Source: Acytostelium subglobosum LB1 | Lineage: Eukaryota; Evosea; Eumycetozoa; Acytosteliales; Acytosteliaceae | Direction of reading: 5' to 3' | Assembly: GCF_000787575.1 (NCBI RefSeq) | Contig: NW_012236517.1 | Coordinates: 3,272 to 67,271, forward strand | DNA: 64,000 bases | In this document: positions 1 to 13,912 of the stretch, piece by piece | Layout of the letters: each line of letters starts with the position of its first letter | Position numbering within the stretch: the stretch's first letter is position 1 | The notes under the pieces: model-generated | What the model saw: only the letters and a program-made list of their open reading frames with translations | Told to the model about the DNA's origin: nothing | Database searches by the model: none | Position numbers and translations under genes: made by a program

Positions 1-560
1 CAATTGACATACCAACAGACTTAACACATCAAGGTGAATCGATATATATTGTGTATCACTGCTGAAGCTATTCTTTAGCAACACATTCAACAACAGCCAG
101 GATACACTCACATGGTGTATCAACTACGATCGTCGCACTCCACTGATCACCAACATCGTCCAACAAACACCTATGACACATCATCAGACTCTACCCATCA
201 AGAAGAAGCGATACATACTATATTCATCGTCGTTGGGGTAATCTACATCAACTTTTGTCATCAACATCCAACTACACAGTGGGTAACAACCAAAACCTTG
301 GGCAGATCGTCGCACTCCTACTTCTAACAATAACTAATACCAATCAAGATTATAGTATAGTAATACTCAACACATCAAGATGAACCGATCAATATATTAT
401 ACATCACTGTTGAAGTGATTCATAGGAATTACAGTCTTGGACAGCCATGCAACGACGACCATTTCAGCTCACTTGGATCGTCGCACACCAAACAAGGACC
501 AACATCATCCAACAACTCCTATGATGCTCCAACAGACTCGACTCATCAAGATGAAGCGAT
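1..560. repeat. Degenerate ~174-bp tandem repeat
   Basis: About three diverged copies can be aligned by eye. The anchor GATCGTCGCAC(T/A)CC recurs at 128, 305 and 476. A second anchor, (A)C(A/T)CATCAAG(A/G)(T/A)GAA, recurs near 25, 195, 365 and 542. The spacings are 171-177 bp. Between anchors the text CAACATC(A/G)TCCAACAA is also shared by copies one and three. The array runs off the left edge, so its full size is unknown. It looks non-coding. It could be a satellite, or an eroded coding repeat from a secreted-protein gene. Confidence 0.6.
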
Positions 561-1319
561 ATATACCACACTCATTACCGTTCATCGTAATCTATATCAA
601 CGTGTATCATCATCCCTCCTCAACACCCAATTGCCACCTCCACCAACAACATCTTGACTGGTGCGGCTGCTGACCCGACTGAAGATGCTTGACGAGATAC
701 TACATTATATGACAAGCTTCCACGGACGGGAGAAGTGACAAGACACACCATCAGTGACCATTCAAATTTGCGAGCACAACCTAGCCCGACAAGGACCTCT
801 ATTGCATCTTCAGCACTCCAGCCAACCCATTTGGCTGACACCAAACATCTATAGTCTTAAGAACCCCCTCTAGTGTACTAAAAGAACGTGAGTATCGAGT
901 AGCATCAATGACCAAGTTATCATACCTTTCACTCTTAACACACTCATACTGACCCAACCTTCCACTTCATCTGTAGCGAATGGTCATGTTTTCAAAACAC
1001 CGATACGTATACCAAGGCAGTCCAGGAGGATTATGTGACCAGTACCAGAGCCATTCAACAAAGTCATCGTCACACAGCACTGCTCAAGAGAAAGTCTCTG
1101 GCTATGTCTCCATGGTGAGCTGCTGTGGGGCTCATTGGCCAGAATCCGAGGAACAGGACGACGACATAGACGATGACCTCAACAACAACACAAGGATGCT
1201 TGGTCAATATACTCTGAGAGTATGATGAGAAAAGGTGGCACCAAAAAGAATCTCTCGCGCGAAGACTTTGAACAGTTGCTTCAAGACCAAGTGGATCCAC
1301 TTGCATTAGTAAAATACTT
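561..1319. other. No supported gene
   Basis: The stretch past the repeat is less AT-rich than typical intergenic DNA here. It holds open frames of up to about 80-100 codons on both strands (for example 980-1225 on +), ending in an Asp-rich run near 1150-1180. None shows a recognisable domain, splice pattern or signal peptide. It may be decayed coding sequence related to the gene fragments to its right. I cannot assign it. Confidence 0.4.
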
Positions 1320-1945
1320 TTAATAGGCATAATAAAGGTTGCGTCCAGCAGGTATATTGTTTGGGACATTGTTGATGGTTACTTCTTGTGACTCCATGTC
1401 GAGATTGTGGATGTCCAGCTCGGTGGTGCTCACTTGGTCAAGTACAATGATGAAGTTGTTTTCTGTGTCGTGGACAAAGGGTGAGTAGGTAAAGCTATTT
1501 GCAAATGGATTAATGTAGGCTGGAATGGATCGATCGGGTATTGATATCAGCTTGGTCATCTGACCAGACCCCAAATTGATGGAGGAGACAAAGACCTCGC
1601 CCACTGTGCCATTTGGGCTCTTAGCAAGGAACAAGTTCGATCCATGCCCATAGAGCTGCATCATGTCAGTGTTGAGGACTTCCCCACCAATATCAATTGT
1701 GTAGTGACTCTGTTTATACATCTGAAGCTGGAGCGCCACAATTGTAAGTTGGCTCGTATGACCGGGCGCAACAAAGGCCATATAGTAGGTTTGAGAGACT
1801 ACATCGAGTGACCCAGATGGGAAATTCTCAATCTGATAGTCCATCTCAAAAGAAGTGCTATTGGAGATGATTAGATTAATGTTGCAACATTTGGTCTGTG
1901 ATATAGTCTTACGCTAATGTAGAGTTCAGATCATATGCTATGGAC
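1320..1945 (-). pseudogene. C-terminal fragment of secreted beta-propeller-like protein
   Basis: Two exons can be read: about 1913-1945 (reads IEQMSIAYDLNSTLA) and 1320-1857, joined by a 55-bp intron (1858-1912) that keeps frame. The protein is about 190 residues, rich in short beta-strand-like segments, and contains SQTYYM followed by DIHNLDMESQEVTINN and a stop. No start codon, signal peptide or N-terminal half is present; the neighbouring DNA switches to the opposite-strand relative. The same SQTYYM block and the same order of strands occur in the + strand fragment next to it, so the two are paralogous. The propeller fold is inferred from the repeat style, not recognised from a named family. 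It is most likely a truncated gene copy, though a missing upstream exon cannot be excluded. Confidence 0.45.
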
Positions 1946-1988
1946 ATTTGTTCGATCTATCTGAAACCAATTCAATGTTGATTGGATG

Positions 1989-3110
1989 AGCGCAGGCACA
2001 ACCAACAACAGTTGCATGGATCGACTCTGTATGTGCCTCACTCACAATGATGAACTTGTCATCAGGTGATGTCACCCAGAAGCAGATGCCCTGCACCAAC
2101 GTACTATCCTTTCTCTACAAGACTGGAGATGAGTATCTGGTCTTTGGTATAGACTCAGTCAACCAGAGCAACTATCTCATACAACCCTATATCAAGACGG
2201 TGAATGCAAATGCAGGTATTAAAGTTAGCTTAGGATAGTTTGTTGTGACGAAATGCAACTAATGTATATCTTTCAGTCTGGAGTGATGACAGACGTTTCA
2301 TCTGGCATCCGCACCATACTCTACTTCAATCCAATCAGATTCATCGCAGGCTACGACTCTATCAATAACATCGTCTACGCACCAGTTCGCCTGGAACTAC
2401 TGGCACATCAGATCTCCTTATCGAGGACTTTGGAAGGTCGATTGAGTGGGTATCAATTGCGTCACCTGCGATAGCTCAATGCAACAACTACTACTTCTAA
2501 TACTTACACTACATACACATCCAATATCCACCAGACGCTATGTTACATTTGGAAATCTTATGACTGGTTTGGCCTATGGCGCATACGATCAGTACTCTCA
2601 GACCTACTATATGGTCATCAACTCGGATTACGAAATGCCTGGCTTCACACTTGCCAAGTACTCTATCGTTCACAACAACTTCACAATGCATAATCTCACG
2701 TTCGACTTCCCTCTCCCGTCTGTCAAGGAAGTGTTTGTCTACAATTCCACTGTCTATGTTGGTGTCCATTCGGTATCCGATAGCTACTATGGCCCTATTT
2801 CATTTGGCGTGGCCAACCTCGACACCAACGAGGTAAAGGTCATCTTCTATGTTGACAATGCCTTCACCTATCAGGGAAATATGTGCACGTTCACTCTCGA
2901 TCACAACACTGGATACCTGCTTGTACTGACCACCTTCCAAGTACTAGTGGATTTCACCGAGTACTTTATCAACCTTGAGACCTACGAGGTAACAACACAT
3001 GTAATCACGTGGCCAGCGGACAAATACACTCCGTGGATGTGCTTTGCTTCATTATTTAAGCAGAACAGAACAAAGGTATCGGAAGTAGTTCTTTATCCAT
3101 TCTGTTTCCA
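1989..3110 (+). pseudogene. Inverted paralogue fragment, frame-disrupted
   Basis: An open frame starts at 1989 without an ATG and reads through VAWIDSVCASLTMMNLSSG. It continues after a 53-bp intron (2224-2276, an unusual GTTAGC donor that keeps frame) into SGVMTDVSSGIRTILYFNP. Near 2385-2395 the natural reading changes frame (APV... then GTTGTSDLLIEDFGRSIEWV) and stops at about 2500. A second block from 2535 to about 3075 (YVTFGNLMTGLAYGAYDQYS, QTYYMVINS, ... VDFTEYFINLETYEVTTH) matches the - strand fragment to the left. Codon-like conservation is clear, but no single start-to-stop model can be made, so I call it a broken gene. A sequencing error at the shift is possible. Past 3110 another frame offers a hydrophobic segment (GLSQLVYIVAIAIFVSML, about 3285-3340) that could be a former membrane anchor. 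Confidence 0.45.
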
Positions 3111-3344
3111 CTTAAACTATGAAGATAGAATGATCTGGCTACCCAAGAGAAGGACACCTTCCTCAAGAGCTCGTGGGTCTATCAACATCTTCATCAAGAT
3201 CAAGGATAAGCGACTGTGTGCGCTTGAGACCACCCATTCCTGCTCAACCACCACTACCTGTTTCACAAGCACACCATCCTTGTCCAAGGATTGAGTCAAT
3301 TAGTGTATATTGTTGCTATAGCAATATTTGTTAGCATGCTCGAG

Positions 3345-3638
3345 ACAACTATTGACGACTGTTGTTTGAGCTGATGTCAACCATATTTTCAATGAGACTC
3401 ATCACAAATGATAAACCAGTCAATAGTCACAAAAAGCGAGAATGTAAGTGTAAGGGTATGGGTCCAGATAGACATACGTTAACAATTCATCAAATGGCTA
3501 TCATCCCGAAGGATGTGTCAGGATTGAGTGTTTGTTTACTATTGAGGTTGGCAATTGCCATAACTCACTCGGCTTTATTTGTTTACATTAATAAAAAAAA
3601 AAAAAAAAAAAATGTCATTAGTAGGATATCTTCATCTC
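3345..3638. other. Intergenic, with A20 tract
   Basis: No gene is seen. A run of 20 A lies at 3593-3612, which is T-rich on the coding strand of the gene to the right and sits just beyond its stop codon. This is an ordinary 3' flank for this genome. Confidence 0.6.
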
Positions 3639-3993
3639 TTACTTGGTGGCCTTTTTGGTTGACTTGGAGGCAGTCTTCTTAGTCTTGGTGGTCTTGGCCT
3701 TGGTCTTGGCGGCAGTTGCCTTTGGCTTGGAAGCCTTTTTGGCGGTGGTCTTTGGTTTGGAGACAGTGCGAGCAACCTTCTTTGGCTCATCAGTACCGAC
3801 TTAAAGAATAGAAACAGATGTTAGTTAATGCACCACAACGTCTAGATTATCTGAGGATGACCATACTGCTGTTTACCAGTCTGGCGGGAGGGGTGATTTT
3901 CCTTGTGCTGGTGGCGAGTGGAGCAACAGTCAAAGGCTTCTTTGGAGCTGCTTTCTTTCTCTCTGTCTTTTTGGCGGCTGCTGAAGTGGACAT
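3639..3993 (-). CDS. Small Lys/Ala-rich histone H1-tail-like protein
   Basis: Two exons (3867-3993 and 3639-3799) with a 67-bp intron give a 95-residue protein. The donor GTATGG and acceptor TTAAG are the only pair that keep the basic frame open. The N-terminus is MSTSAAAKKTERKKAAPKK; the C-terminal 55 residues are a string of K, A, T and P with KPK/KKA motifs like the tail of linker histone H1. There is no room for the winged-helix globular domain (about 75 residues) of true H1, and none is visible. It probably binds nucleic acid in the nucleus. It could be a minor chromatin protein or a divergent H1 without globular domain. A run of 20 T follows the stop on its own strand. Confidence 0.7.
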
Positions 3994-4437
3994 GATGATG
4001 TGATTATTATTGTTGTTGTTGTTGCTGGTGGCAAAGTGTTGAATGATCTTGAGTGAATGAAGAATTATGTTGTCTTTGAAGTGTTGATGGTGACGAGGAG
4101 CAGTTAAAGTTACAAATATTGTACTAGCTGTTTAATTCATTGGGAATATGTTAGAAGTTTGGTAAGGTGATAGACGCTATTCAATATAGTTGCACTAGAA
4201 TTATTTGGACACTCACGGATGATATCTCTCTGTTCTTGTCGATGTTGAATGATAATGATGTTGAACAATAGTGAGTTGCTAGCTTCAACTCAATCCAAAC
4301 ATTATCACTCAACTGTGTGCGGTGGTTGGAAGGGGTGAAACAACAACAAAAAATCAAAATAATCGAATCAAAAACAACAACGGTTAACGGATTATCGAAA
4401 ATTGATTTCAAATTCAAATTCAAAAGTCGCGGCTTTT
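3994..4437. promoter_or_regulatory. Upstream region of the H1-tail-like gene
   Basis: This 444-bp gap holds the 5' flank of the small basic protein and the 3' end of the kinase gene, both on the - strand. GTT repeats lie next to the start (about 4008-4022). No defined site is recognised. Confidence 0.4.
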
Positions 4438-7953
<3,516 letters not shown>

Positions 7954-8218
7954 TAATATCTATATATACAATGTTGTTGTATCGTCTATCTATCTATATA
8001 TCTTTTGTTTGTATGAGCAATAACAATGTTTTCTTTGGGTGTTGTGGTCCTCAATCAATCACCAGTCATCAATCTCACTTTGATTATTTGAATCAAAATG
8101 AGATATTTTAGTAGGAATACCAATAAGAATAATAGTAATTATTTACTAATCTCTCAATTATGTGTTATACAGGAGTCGCGCTTGATAATAAAGTAAGACA
8201 CTCTGAAGGGTCCTGTCA

Positions 8219-8818
8219 CTATAGATCAACCTTGTGCTCCGCCGGATTCTCTTGTTGAGCGTCTTGTTGTGCAATGATTCGAAGTACTGTTTTCTTGCTT
8301 GTCTCTTGCAACTCTCCTGCCATGATCAGTTCGTCTAATATATAGTATGCTTTGTGGAAGTTGAAGATCAAATCGAGCTCACAAACCTGTAATATGTAAT
8401 GTACATATCTTGTCAGTATCTATATCTCTTCCTATGTCTCACTCTCACTCTATATAGTTACATTTCCAAAGTAGCGATCCAGAATCTCTACAAAGTGATG
8501 AATGATTTCCAATACAATGAGTTCATTGTCTGTACGATCGACACAGACCACAAAGTATAGACTGGCGTATCGCTTAAAGATGATCTTATACTCCTTCCAC
8601 TCCAAGAAGTTGCAGAGCTTGGGTGGTCTAGTGAGCACCATATTGCATATCTCTCTCGAGAATCTTGCCTTCTCTTTGGTCGTGAACGATGAGTACCATT
8701 TAGCCAATCGCACCTTTCCCTGTCTGCTCAACAACAATAAGAAGTGAAACTTGAGAGAGTGATATACTATTAATACAAAAGTGTAAGTAACCTCATCATC
8801 TTTGATCAATGCATACCA

Positions 8819-8819
<1 letters not shown>
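8219..8819 (-). CDS. ap1s1: AP-1 complex subunit sigma
   Basis: The 152-residue protein carries the sigma-adaptin hallmarks [39 protein letters not shown] and the C-terminal [20 protein letters not shown]. The ending [19 protein letters not shown] fits the AP-1 type rather than AP-2. It is the small subunit of the clathrin adaptor at the trans-Golgi network and endosomes. Exons are 8817-8819, 8462-8749 and 8219-8386. The first exon is only the ATG: no in-frame ATG exists in the long exon, and ATG|GTATGC...CAAG|TTTCAC gives M-FHFLLLL, which matches the family's expected start. Length is normal for the family. AP-2 sigma is less likely because it begins MIRFILIQNR. Confidence 0.93.

Positions 8820-8875
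<56 letters not shown>
8820..8875. repeat. (ATCT)n microsatellite
   Basis: About 13-14 near-perfect ATCT units lie directly upstream of the AP-1 sigma start codon, in its 5' leader or promoter. Confidence 0.95.
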
Positions 8876-8877
<2 letters not shown>

Positions 8878-9081
8878 ATAAGTATATTTATCTCTTACAA
8901 GTTAAACTTCTAGTCACTGCCCCAATCACACACTTCACTCTTTTTTTTTTCATTCACACTGACTGATAGATGCAACGTGAGCAAGAATACTAGTTTAATG
9001 TTTCGGGAAAGAGAGAATGGTTGATAACTGAAGTCACTCTAGTGAGTTTGAATTCCAGTCTCGAACCTGTGTCTTCTCTCC

Positions 9082-9082
9082 G

Positions 9083-9120
<38 letters not shown>

Positions 9121-9121
9121 G
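9082..9121. repeat. (GTT)n tract in the FPPS 3' flank
   Basis: About 13 GTT units (CAA on the gene strand) lie 18 bp beyond the farnesyl diphosphate synthase stop codon. They are untranslated there, unlike the coding CAA tracts elsewhere in the window. Confidence 0.9.
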
Positions 9122-9138
9122 AGCCATACGACTGACGA

Positions 9139-10420
9139 TTAAAGAGATCTCTTATAGATCTTACCCAACAACTTGAGGAACACCTCTTGTGGCATGATCC
9201 TAACGTTATCAATCTTGGCAACAAGCTCCTTGTAGGACTGGTCCTCATATTGCTTGAAGATCCTCTTGATTCCAATGTCATTGTAGATCTTCTTGACCGA
9301 GGCAACGTCCTGAGCACTCTCACGACCATAAACCTTCTTCAAGTTGGCAATCTGCTCTGGTGTACCGTTAAGGATGGCCTGACACACGAGCCAAGTGCAC
9401 TTGTTCTCCTCAATATCTCTGCCAATCTTGCCAATCACGGCGGGGTCTCCGTAGCAATCAAGGTAGTCGTCTTGAATCTGGAAGTACTCTCCCATGGGCA
9501 AAAGGATGTCCAGAGCAGTGTCAAAGGCAGGCTTGCTACTGATGCCGGCCATGTGCATGGCCAAGGCCACTGGCAAGTAGAACGAGTAGTAGGCAGTCTT
9601 GTACTTGACAATACGTCTGTAGGTGTCCAACGTAAAGAGGGAGAAATCACCACGGTTGGGTTGTGTCGTCAAGTCCAAAAGCTGACCAAGCTCGGTCTGG
9701 TAGGAGGTCTTGTGGAACAGGTCCAAGATCTCTGCGTAGTAGGACTCATTCCTAAAGTACTTCTTGATCAAGATGTAGATGCATGACTCAAGGATGAATG
9801 AGTCGTTGATGGCAATGTTGCCTACGGTGGCGTTGGACTCGCTGGACAAGGGATTCTTGGTGCGGTACCAACAAGGGTTACCACGACGTGTGATCGATTG
9901 GTCCATAATGTCATCAGAGACCAAGAAGAAGGCCTGCAACCATTCAACACACCAACCAAGAACGTTGGCTTTGAACACCTCGGCTCTTCTCAGTGGACGA
10001 CCCTCGACAAGAGTTTGGAGACTGTGGATGACGGTCAGACCACGGTTCATCTTGCCACCGGCCACACTATGATCGATCAGACGAGATATCCACTGTTGAG
10101 CATGCGATGGAATGTCCATTGAGGGCAAGTCCTTCAAGATCTCATTCTTTAGGATTGGGAAGATATCCAAGAAGTCTTGCATACCCTCGGTGGTCTTCTT
10201 TACTGGTTGTTGTGTGGCAGTGGTTGCACCTACATCATTCGATTGCACCTGAAGGTGTTCTGTTGTTGATGGATGGATCAAAAAGAGAGACAGACGAGAT
10301 AGAGAGAGTTTGTTAGTTGGAAGGTATTCTATTTTATATAAAAATGTTGATCATACCAGTAATATTGTTACTGTTGAGATGAGAGGAGATTATTGCAACA
10401 CGTTGTAGTGGGTTGCTCAT
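9139..10420 (-). CDS. fps: Farnesyl diphosphate synthase
   Basis: The 394-residue enzyme condenses DMAPP/GPP with IPP to make farnesyl diphosphate for sterols, dolichol, ubiquinone and protein prenylation. The first Asp-rich motif DDIMD (137-141) is preceded by Phe at -4 and -5, the pair that sets C15 product length in eukaryotic FPPS. The second motif DDYLD lies at 285-289. Other family blocks are GGKMNRGL, EGRPLRRAEVFKANVLGWCVEWLQAFFLVSDD (positions about 100-138) and the KIYKR end. Two exons: 10357-10420 and 9139-10259. The short first exon (MSNPLQRVAIISSHLNS...) was chosen because it gives an ATG just after the promoter gap and the GTATGA/ACAG intron is in phase; it could act as a weak targeting peptide. 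It is transcribed away from calcineurin A. Confidence 0.95.
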
Positions 10421-10839
10421 TGTATCCTTGGAATAATGACTGTGTGTTGATAGTAGTAATAATGACTTGAAACGAATGATGTGTTTGAAGTATCTAATTG
10501 ATTGTGTTGAACAGTTTTGATGAGCAACTTTGGGAACCTCAAAAAAAAAAAAAGATATTTAAATTATTTAATTTAATTAATCACTATCTATTTCTAATCT
10601 ATCACAGTTAAGATGGATTGATAAACTTTAATTCATCATTATGAATGAGAAAGAATATATATATATATAAAGAATATACATAAATATAAATAATAATAAC
10701 AGTAACAATAATACTTACAGAGTCATATAACCTCACCCAATTGGGTGGTGTCAAAACAAACAAAACTTGGAGTGAGATCTTCATTGTTCATTCATTCACA
10801 ACAAACACCAAGAGTCACTTTTTATATATAAATTAAACA
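10421..10839. promoter_or_regulatory. Divergent promoter region, fps / canA
   Basis: The 419-bp AT-rich gap lies between two divergent start codons. It contains an A12 run, an (AT)n stretch at about 10658-10668 and a 14-bp palindrome CACCCAATTGGGTG at 10734-10747, about 95 bp upstream of canA. The leader holds CATTCATTCA, a tetranucleotide also seen before other starts in this window. Confidence 0.6.
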
Positions 10840-12976
10840 ATGTCTACGCCTCCAGCAACTGAAGCTGAAGCAGCATCAACCACTAGCAGCAACTCACAGG
10901 TATGTGCGATTACTACGTTGTAGACATCTGGTGTAATTGATTGTAGCTAGCTCACCTTCTATTATTTAAATCTCCTACACATTTAGTCTGCTCCCTCATC
11001 ACCAGCAACAACATCACTTAGCTCATCGGGTGGTAACCGTGCGAAGCTTCAATGGACAAAGTCGACAAAGGAGATGAAGCTGCCAACAACGGAGCGTGTC
11101 ATCTCCAGTGTCAAGTATCCTGCTGCAGAGCCACTTGCACATAACATCCTCTTCAACGCCGACAAGACTGTCAACCTGGTCAAATTGCAGGAGCACTTCT
11201 TCAACGAGGGACGTCTCTTCCATGATGATGTCAAGGAGATTGTAGAGCGTGCCGCTGGCATCCTCGAGCGTGAGCCCACCCTTGTCTGTGTGGATGCTCC
11301 AGTAACAGGTATGTGTAACACTAACCGGATACGACCCAACAGATCACTTACCGTACTTTCAATCATCATCAACAACAGTATGTGGAGACACTCATGGACA
11401 GTTCTATGACTTGATAAAGATCTTTGAGAACGACATTGGTGGAAGCCCAGCCAGTACCAACTATCTCTTCCTTGGAGACTATGTTGATCGTGGATACTTC
11501 TCGATGGAGGTGATTCTCTACCTCTACTCTTGTAAGATCAACTATCCCAAGACATTCACCCTGCTGAGAGGTAACCATGAATGTCGTCATCTTACCGACT
11601 ACTTTACTTTCAAAGAAGAGTGTAAGTTTGTATACAAATTGAGCCACTTATGATAATAATGCTAATCGTAAACACACTGTAATACAGGTCTTCACAAGTA
11701 CAACGAGGAGATATATGACTTTATAACCGAGTCATTCAATGCACTGCCATTGGCAGCGCTTGTCAATGGCAAATTCCTCTGTGTTCATGGAGGTCTTTCT
11801 CCCGATATCAAGAATGTATGTGTTCACTTGTGTCATGTCATTCATCTTTCTCACTCTCTCCCTATTAATAGCTCGATGACATTGCCAACATTGATCGTTT
11901 CAAAGAGCCACCTTCATCAGGACCCATGTGCGATTTGCTATGGGCTGATCCAATGGAGGAGTTCTCGCCAGACATTAGGGAGCACTTTGTTCCCAATGAG
12001 GTCAGAGGCTGTTCCTACTCATTCAGCTACCGAGCGGCATGTACTTTCTTGCAGAACAACAAGTTGCTCTCAGTGATCAGAGCTCACGAAGCACAGAATG
12101 CAGGGTAACTATCTCTTGTTGACAAACATTTGAGTCAGTGGAGCTGCCTCTTCTCATTATTTACCAATTACCATTCATTCAATAGATACAAGATGCATTT
12201 GCAGAATGACGCCACTGGATTCCCATCAGTGATCACATTGTTCTCTGCTCCAAACTACTTGGATGCCTACAATAACAAGGGTGCTGTTTTAAGGTATGCA
12301 TAGTTAAACTTTTAAGTTTATGAGCTGGCGGACTCTCCACTACACTTTGATTGTCTAACGAAATTTCCAATCCTTTCATAGATATGAGAACAATGTCATG
12401 AACATTAGACAGTTTAACTGCTCGCCTCATCCTTATTGGCTGCCAAACTTTATGGATGTGTTCTCTTGGTCCATGCCTTTCGTCGCCGAAAAGACTGCAG
12501 AGATGCTGTTGGTGTTGCTCAATCTATGCGACGATGAGGAGGCCGAGAAGTTGGAGCACTCCGGTGACTCAGAGGAGGAAAAGAGAAGACAGATGCTACG
12601 TGCCAAGGTCAAGTCTGTCTCCAAGATCATGAGAATGTTCTCCATCCTTAGACAGGAGCGTGAGACCATCATGATGATCAAGAGCTTCACGCCATCAAGG
12701 AAGATCCCTCAAGGACTGTTGTCAGAGGGCAGTGAGGCACTCAAGAAGGCATTGGGTGACTTTGCCAGGGCACGCAAGATGGATCTGGTAAACGAGCGTC
12801 GTCCGCCTGCCATTGACCGTGTCAACAGTCGAGGCGAATTGCTCCGTATGAACAGTCGTGGCGAGTTGTTCCGTATCAACAGTCGTGGCGAGCTCTTTAG
12901 GAGCAACTCGTACGCAGACCTGAAGCCACCCACTGGCCCACAGGAGACTATCCAGATCACTGAGGCACCAAAGTAA
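10840..12976 (+). CDS. canA: Calcineurin A, Ca2+/calmodulin-dependent phosphatase
   Basis: Seven exons (10840-10899, 10987-11308, 11379-11621, 11688-11815, 11872-12104, 12186-12293, 12382-12976) give 562 residues. The PPP catalytic signatures are [25 protein letters not shown] and HGGLSPDI, with RAHEAQ near the active site. These are followed by the calcineurin-B-binding helix, the calmodulin-binding segment around [20 protein letters not shown] and an autoinhibitory-like stretch ([13 protein letters not shown]). It acts with calcineurin B and calmodulin as the Ca2+-regulated Ser/Thr phosphatase. The Ser/Thr-rich N-terminus is longer than in animals. The C-terminus has three tandem 9-residue repeats NSRGEL(L/F)R(M/I/S) (bases 12824-12904), each with an R-x-N-S site; these look like phosphorylation or docking sites. 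Confidence 0.97.
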
Positions 12977-13095
12977 AGCATAATATATGAATAAACTGTG
13001 AGCAGTTTTGGTTTAATGTCCAACAACAAATACCAAGTAGGTCAATGAGGTGGTTGGGAGTGGCATCACACGATCAGTGTATGAGAGTCTTCCAA

Positions 13096-13612
13096 CTAGT
13101 TGGAAGAGAAGAACTTCTTGATCTCTTGAATGTTCAGCTGGTAGGACTTTTGCTCAAAGTTGATAACGTCGTTCTTGACATCGGAGCTGAACTCACCTTC
13201 CCTATATTTATTACAAATAATGTTGTTAATGTTTGTTGGTCATCAACATCCATACGTCAAGTTAGTTAACTACTTACCAGGTGATGAGAGTTTGGTTGGT
13301 GTCAGAGATACGGTGGAGTCTGATTGAGCTGATTGTGGCAGTGACCTCGGTGGGTGGGTTGCTCTCGATCACCTCCCAGACAACAGTGAGAGAGATATCA
13401 CTGAGCTCAAGGAGACGGTGCTTTCTGATCTCACCAGTCTTCCATTTCAATGTGCGGACGGCACCAACAGAAGTTGGGCTGGCGTTGTCATCCATGACGG
13501 CGGACTCGATCGTAGAGATGACCTTGGAGGGGAAAGTAAAGTCTCTAATCACAGACCATACTTTCTCAGTTGGTGCGGCGATGATGGAGCTTGCAACAGA
13601 ACGTGTAGACAT
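13096..13612 (-). CDS. SRPBCC/START-like small lipid-binding protein
   Basis: Two exons (13278-13612, 13096-13201) with a 76-bp intron give 146 residues. The pattern is typical of the SRPBCC (polyketide-cyclase/PYR-like) fold: an N-terminal strand then AAPTEKVWSVIRDF, a middle run of strands (VGAVRTLKWKTGEIRKHRLLELSD), TVVWEVIESNP and a C-terminal helix. I chose the ATG of MSTRSVASS because the fold starts directly after it; an upstream in-frame leader lacks conservation-like content. Such proteins hold hydrophobic ligands in a cavity; the ligand is unknown. It converges on canA, with only 119 bp between the stop codons. Confidence 0.8.
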
Positions 13613-13912
13613 TGATTGATTGATTGATAGATTGATTATTTGATTGAATTGATTATTAATCTTTAGATTTAATTTTGACAATTGATGTTGAACTCATCTA
13701 TCTGTCATTCATTGATTGGTCTAACTGGGGCTAAATAATAAGAAGTTCAGATTTTTTCTGTACATGTTTGTGTTGGGTAAGAGAATGCGAAACAGTTCAA
13801 TTCGCTTTCTATTGTATTCAGTACCAGGATAAATCCACAATAGATCCCAAACAACATAAACAAAGACTTGACACAACATGTTCGACAACATTTAACATTC
13901 ATTCATTCATTC
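13613..13912. promoter_or_regulatory. Divergent promoter region, SRPBCC gene / ABCC transporter
   Basis: The 300-bp gap between divergent start codons contains ATTG/TTGA repeats near the left start and (CATT)n directly before the right ATG (13897-13912). No specific factor site is recognised. Confidence 0.5.

Noticed and set aside
980-1225. 81-codon + strand frame ending in an Asp/Asn-rich run
   Set aside because: No recognisable motif, no splice support, and similar-length frames occur on the opposite strand.
3593-3612. A20 tract that could mark a retroposed copy
   Set aside because: It is followed by the 3' end of a spliced gene on the other strand and there is no target-site duplication or intronless copy; simple homopolymers are common here.
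10734-10747. 14-bp perfect palindromes here and at 45036-45049 and 55774-55787
   Set aside because: About four perfect 14-bp palindromes are expected by chance in 64 kb, so taken alone they are not evidence of function. I kept only the 20- and 22-bp ones as separate findings.
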